Assembly: GCF_001412655.1 (NCBI RefSeq)
Contig: NZ_CP012996.1
Span: 3,038,001-3,102,000, forward strand
Source: Pedobacter sp. PACM 27299
Lineage (GTDB): Bacteria; Bacteroidota; Bacteroidia; Sphingobacteriales; Sphingobacteriaceae
Direction of reading: 5' to 3'
DNA: 64,000 bases
Below the pieces are notes generated by a model. That model was not told the DNA's origin. It did not search any database and saw only the letters and a program-made list of their open reading frames with translations. Both the position numbers and the translations under genes were made by a program. Positions 61,332 through 64,000 of the stretch are shown piece by piece (within the stretch, counting starts at the first letter, position 1; each line of letters starts with the position of its first letter).

Positions 61332-62231
61332 CTATTTGGATTTATGGGTATAGTAATCCCAAACCAGTTTCGAAATGTCCGAAATGATCTTGTCATTGGT
61401 TGCCTCATTTTCCTTTGTATTGCAAACAAAAACAGCGATGGCATAATGTTTTCCATTAGGCAAACGAACAATTCCCATGTCGTTAATTGCCGCGGTGATA
61501 CCTGCTTTATTAGTGTCAGAAGTTCCTGTTTTATGGCCAACAATGGTTCCTTTTGGAAGCTTCCCCTTGATTCTATTCACACCTGTAGACGTTTCTACCA
61601 TAGTAGTCCATAGGAAGTTGAAACTCTCTTTTGACAACAGGTTTTCCGTGTAGAATTTAACCAGCAGTTGGGTAATGGCTTTTGGTGTGCTCCAATTGGA
61701 GAACTGAACGTTCCATTCCTTATGCATTTCTTCTTCATTTGCCTGTATAGCTACATCTTTAACGCCAAGGCTGTGGATATAGTCGTTAATCGGCTTAGGG
61801 CCGCCAAGAAGCCTCATCAGGATATCGCAGCCGTTATTGTCGCTTTTTGCAACGGTATATTTGATGATCTCAGAGAGCGGCAAATCTACTTCGCCATTAG
61901 GATGCGCCTCGCGGATAGGGCTCCAGGTATCAGGTAAAAGATCGCTTTTCTTGATGTGGATTTTCTGCGATAAACTAAACTTGCCTTTATCCACCTGATT
62001 TAAAACCGCCATCGCAATGTGAAATTTGAAAACACTCTGCATCGGGTAATGTCGGTCGCCATTCACACTAAGCGTATCCTTGCTTTCAATGCCATAAACG
62101 GAAACACCTACATCTGCTTTTTTATGGGCGATTACTTGCTTGATCTGGTTCCTTAACTGGTTCTTCTGCGCCACACTATGGAAGCAAACAGATAATAAGA
62201 TCAGGCAGGACAGGTATATTCTTTTATTCAT
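61332..62231 (-). CDS. Class A beta-lactamase
   Basis: A 299-residue serine beta-lactamase. It has a signal peptide (to about SVAQ, residue 22), S66-VF-K69 (nucleophile), S130-D-N132, general-base region around E166 (ANEEEM), and HKTGTSD near residue 239. The layout matches the Bacteroidetes chromosomal class A2 group related to CfxA/PER/CME-like enzymes. It would hydrolyse penicillins and possibly cephalosporins. The nearby acyltransferase and DoxX genes give no functional link. Confidence 0.9.
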   Translation of the reverse strand: MNKRIYLSCLILLSVCFHSVAQKNQLRNQIKQVIAHKKADVGVSVYGIESKDTLSVNGDRHYPMQSVFKFHIAMAVLNQVDKGKFSLSQKIHIKKSDLLPDTWSPIREAHPNGEVDLPLSEIIKYTVAKSDNNGCDILMRLLGGPKPINDYIHSLGVKDVAIQANEEEMHKEWNVQFSNWSTPKAITQLLVKFYTENLLSKESFNFLWTTMVETSTGVNRIKGKLPKGTIVGHKTGTSDTNKAGITAAINDMGIVRLPNGKHYAIAVFVCNTKENEATNDKIISDISKLVWDYYTHKSK

Positions 62232-62287
62232 ATGATGATTTTTTATTTAACGTCACAAAGATCAGAAAAGTTATACTCATCAGCAGG

Positions 62288-62653
62288 TTATTTTACCTTT
62301 GGAATGATGAACCAGGCCCAATAAATGAAAACAAATTGAATTGGTAGTCGGATGTAAGCTAATAAATGGGAACCTATTGCCGGATTTGCCTTAAAAACAT
62401 CAGCGAGGTGGAAAGGAAGGAAGAAGATCATCAGCAGCAAATTGGCAATGGCCGCAATTCTTCTGAACTTTGGCAGGAGTAAACCCAGGCCAATAGCAGC
62501 CTCAAAACATCCAACAAGGTAATTCACAGCCAGAGCAGGCATCCATTCTGGAATAAATGGGTTGTAAAATGCCGGTTTGATGAGATGATTGATGCCGGCA
62601 CCCAGCATAAAAAGGCCAAACAACCAGGTCAATAATAGCTTCAGTTTACTCAT
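62288..62653 (-). CDS. DoxX-family membrane protein
   Basis: A 121-residue protein with four hydrophobic segments (about 6-24, 42-62, 68-90, 98-118) and the DoxX-like arrangement GLFMLGAGINHLIKPAFYNP. Probably an inner-membrane protein of unknown function, often near redox genes. Confidence 0.7.
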   Translation of the reverse strand: MSKLKLLLTWLFGLFMLGAGINHLIKPAFYNPFIPEWMPALAVNYLVGCFEAAIGLGLLLPKFRRIAAIANLLLMIFFLPFHLADVFKANPAIGSHLLAYIRLPIQFVFIYWAWFIIPKVK

Positions 62654-62902
62654 GATTTATACTCTTTTTACGATCAGCCTGCTTTCAAAAAGAAAACAGG
62701 AATTGCCTATTCTTTACAAGATACAAGTAATGAGGGAGATTCATTGACCAGTATTTCTGAATTTCCAGGACAAAGGAAATTATATCGGTAATTTAAGTCC
62801 ACAGGTTATGAGTAGGATAGCTTTTTATCCCATTTTTTAAGTAGATATGGCCTGGTCTTTGATCAGGATCAACAGATAATCTTTCTATTCCAATTGAACT
62901 TC

Positions 62903-63454
62903 ATGAATATTTTTTCCCTAAAAGCACTTTCTAAGTTAGTAATGGTGACTGCAGCCACCGCTTTCTTTTTTGTTTCCTGTAACTTGAACACTTCACCTGA
63001 TAAGTTTTTTGGCGTAGCAGTACTGAACACCAATACCATTAATGATTTTGGAACCGATAGACTCGCAAATCATATCCAATTGCAGACTAAGGAGTATCCA
63101 GACAGGCCTTCGACAAAGAAAAAAGGGGATGAGGCGGTAACTTATGTAAATAACAATGTATTGTACATGGAAAAGGTATTGAAAGACATCAAAGAACTTC
63201 CAGAAAATGAGGATACCAAAGAAATTAAAGATTTGTCTTTGAGTATTTATGAATATGTAATTCCCGTTTATAAAAATGAATACACTGCTTATGCGAAACT
63301 TTGTGATACTAAAGGTCCAGAAGATCAAAAACAGCAAATTATTCAGAATATAGAAAAGAAATATGTTCCTGCCTTCGAAGAGAAATTTGCCTTATTACTG
63401 GAAAAAGGAAAAGCTTATGCTCAAAAACATGATTTAAATGTGAAATGGGACTAA
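62903..63454 (+). CDS. Putative lipoprotein, helical
   Basis: A 183-residue lipoprotein: hydrophobic signal, lipobox VSC (about residue 26), and a helical Lys/Glu-rich body ending HDLNVKWD. Start is taken at ATG 62903 rather than an upstream TTG. No recognised domain. A terminator follows 39 bp downstream. Confidence 0.6.
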   Translation: MNIFSLKALSKLVMVTAATAFFFVSCNLNTSPDKFFGVAVLNTNTINDFGTDRLANHIQLQTKEYPDRPSTKKKGDEAVTYVNNNVLYMEKVLKDIKELPENEDTKEIKDLSLSIYEYVIPVYKNEYTAYAKLCDTKGPEDQKQQIIQNIEKKYVPAFEEKFALLLEKGKAYAQKHDLNVKWD

Positions 63455-63493
63455 AGAAATAACAGTTGCTTTCTTGAAGGATGCTGTCTTATG

Positions 63494-63539
63494 CTGCAAA
63501 TGAACCTGCTTTTCCAGGCCATTCATTTGCAGTTTTTTT
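63494..63539 (+). terminator. Terminator of the 62.9-kb lipoprotein gene
   Basis: ctgcaaatgaa (63494-63504) with ttcatttgcag (63522-63532), 17-nt loop, then seven T residues. The 63540-63709 gap holds nothing else clear. Confidence 0.75.
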
Positions 63540-63709
63540 ATGCCCTGGATTTTCATTTACAAGTAATAGTTGTTGATCAGTTTTAGTGCTGCTGACGATT
63601 ATTGAAAAACTACGCTTCGTATATCTTGCGCTGGAAGCTTTTAGGACATTTGTCTGCTGGAAGCCTGGTCTTTTCAAACAACTTTGCGATATAAATTTAT
63701 CATTTAAAT

Positions 63710-64000
63710 ATGCAAAGCGTAAAGAATAATATCCTCGTAGTAGGTGGAAAAGGGCTGGTTGGAAGCAAAATTGTGGAACTGATCAAAGAAAGAAATCCAG
63801 CAGCACAGCTCTTCATAGGAAGCCGTAACCTCAGCGCTTCCTTGCCAAATGCCCTGCAATTAGATGTCAATAATCCTCAAACCTTTTCCTCCATTAAAGA
63901 AAAGAACATCCATTTTGTCGTATTGTGTGCTAACGACCAATCTAACCATATCTTACAATACTGCATGGACAATGGGATAGATTATATCGACATCACAAAG
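63710..64000 (+). CDS. NAD(P)-binding Rossmann/saccharopine dehydrogenase-like protein, partial
   Basis: The first 97 codons of a gene continuing past the right edge. The N-terminus has a Rossmann motif (ILVVGGKGLVGSKIVELI, GxGxxG-like) followed by an FIGSRNLSASLPNAL segment and a DYIDI end, like saccharopine dehydrogenase-type proteins. No catalytic part is in the window, so the substrate is not deducible. Confidence 0.65.
   Translation, partial: MQSVKNNILVVGGKGLVGSKIVELIKERNPAAQLFIGSRNLSASLPNALQLDVNNPQTFSSIKEKNIHFVVLCANDQSNHILQYCMDNGIDYIDITK

Noticed and set aside
1..64000. CRISPR array or insertion sequence
   Set aside because: No regularly spaced direct repeats and no recognisable transposase were seen. 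The only short repeats are those listed.

Overview
The window looks like a Bacteroidota chromosome of the Sphingobacteriaceae/Pedobacter type. The evidence is AT-rich DNA, TAnnTTTG-type promoter boxes, SusC/SusD and DUF4374 families, DUF6520/MauE small proteins, and a Bacteroidetes-type conjugation module (TraE-TraM, RteC). The genus is inferred from gene families, not from a marker gene.

About the first 45.9 kb is the right-hand part of an integrative conjugative element (ICE). It starts inside the coupling-protein (T4CP) gene; relaxase genes presumably lie to the left. It ends at a tyrosine integrase (44329-45645) next to the 3' end of a tRNA-Lys gene (45891-45963). Its layout is: coupling protein; cargo I (1.8-7.1 kb: TetR regulator, metzincin-like protein, heme-motif lipoprotein, duplicated HTH protein, structured intergenic DNA, two sigma-like proteins); cargo II (7.5-15.4 kb: SusC/SusD/TlpA facing DUF6520/MauE/Crp); regulation (rteC at 17.4 kb); the tra operon (18.3-27.2 kb); two DUF3945-like proteins and a histone H1-like protein; a roughly 340-bp non-coding block of nested inverted repeats (29.7-30.05 kb); small genes including a J-domain protein (30-32.5 kb); a mobile replication/repair cassette (32.7-39.7 kb: DinB, a DnaE split by a frameshift, SRAP protein, ATP-dependent ligase); and cargo III (40-44 kb: small proteins, a broken gene, GNAT, then a TIR/deoxyribosyltransferase-like protein paired with a PD-(D/E)XK nuclease-like protein).

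Right of tRNA-Lys the DNA reads as resident chromosome: methionine aminopeptidase; an ECF sigma/FecR/DUF4374/TonB receptor/DUF4374/PepSY locus that looks like iron-chelate uptake; an acidic small protein; a hydrolase-monooxygenase fusion divergent from an ArsR regulator; a substrate-binding lipoprotein gene broken by two frameshifts; a membrane acyltransferase; RidA; Crp/Fnr; class A beta-lactamase; DoxX; a lipoprotein; and the start of a dehydrogenase-like gene running off the right edge.

The most promising undescribed items are the TIR-like/nuclease pair beside the integrase (candidate defence system), the gene-free nested-hairpin block at 29.7-30.05 kb, the structured RNA-like element upstream of susC, and the metzincin/heme-lipoprotein pair. 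All functions are read from motifs and family resemblance by eye; no database search was run.
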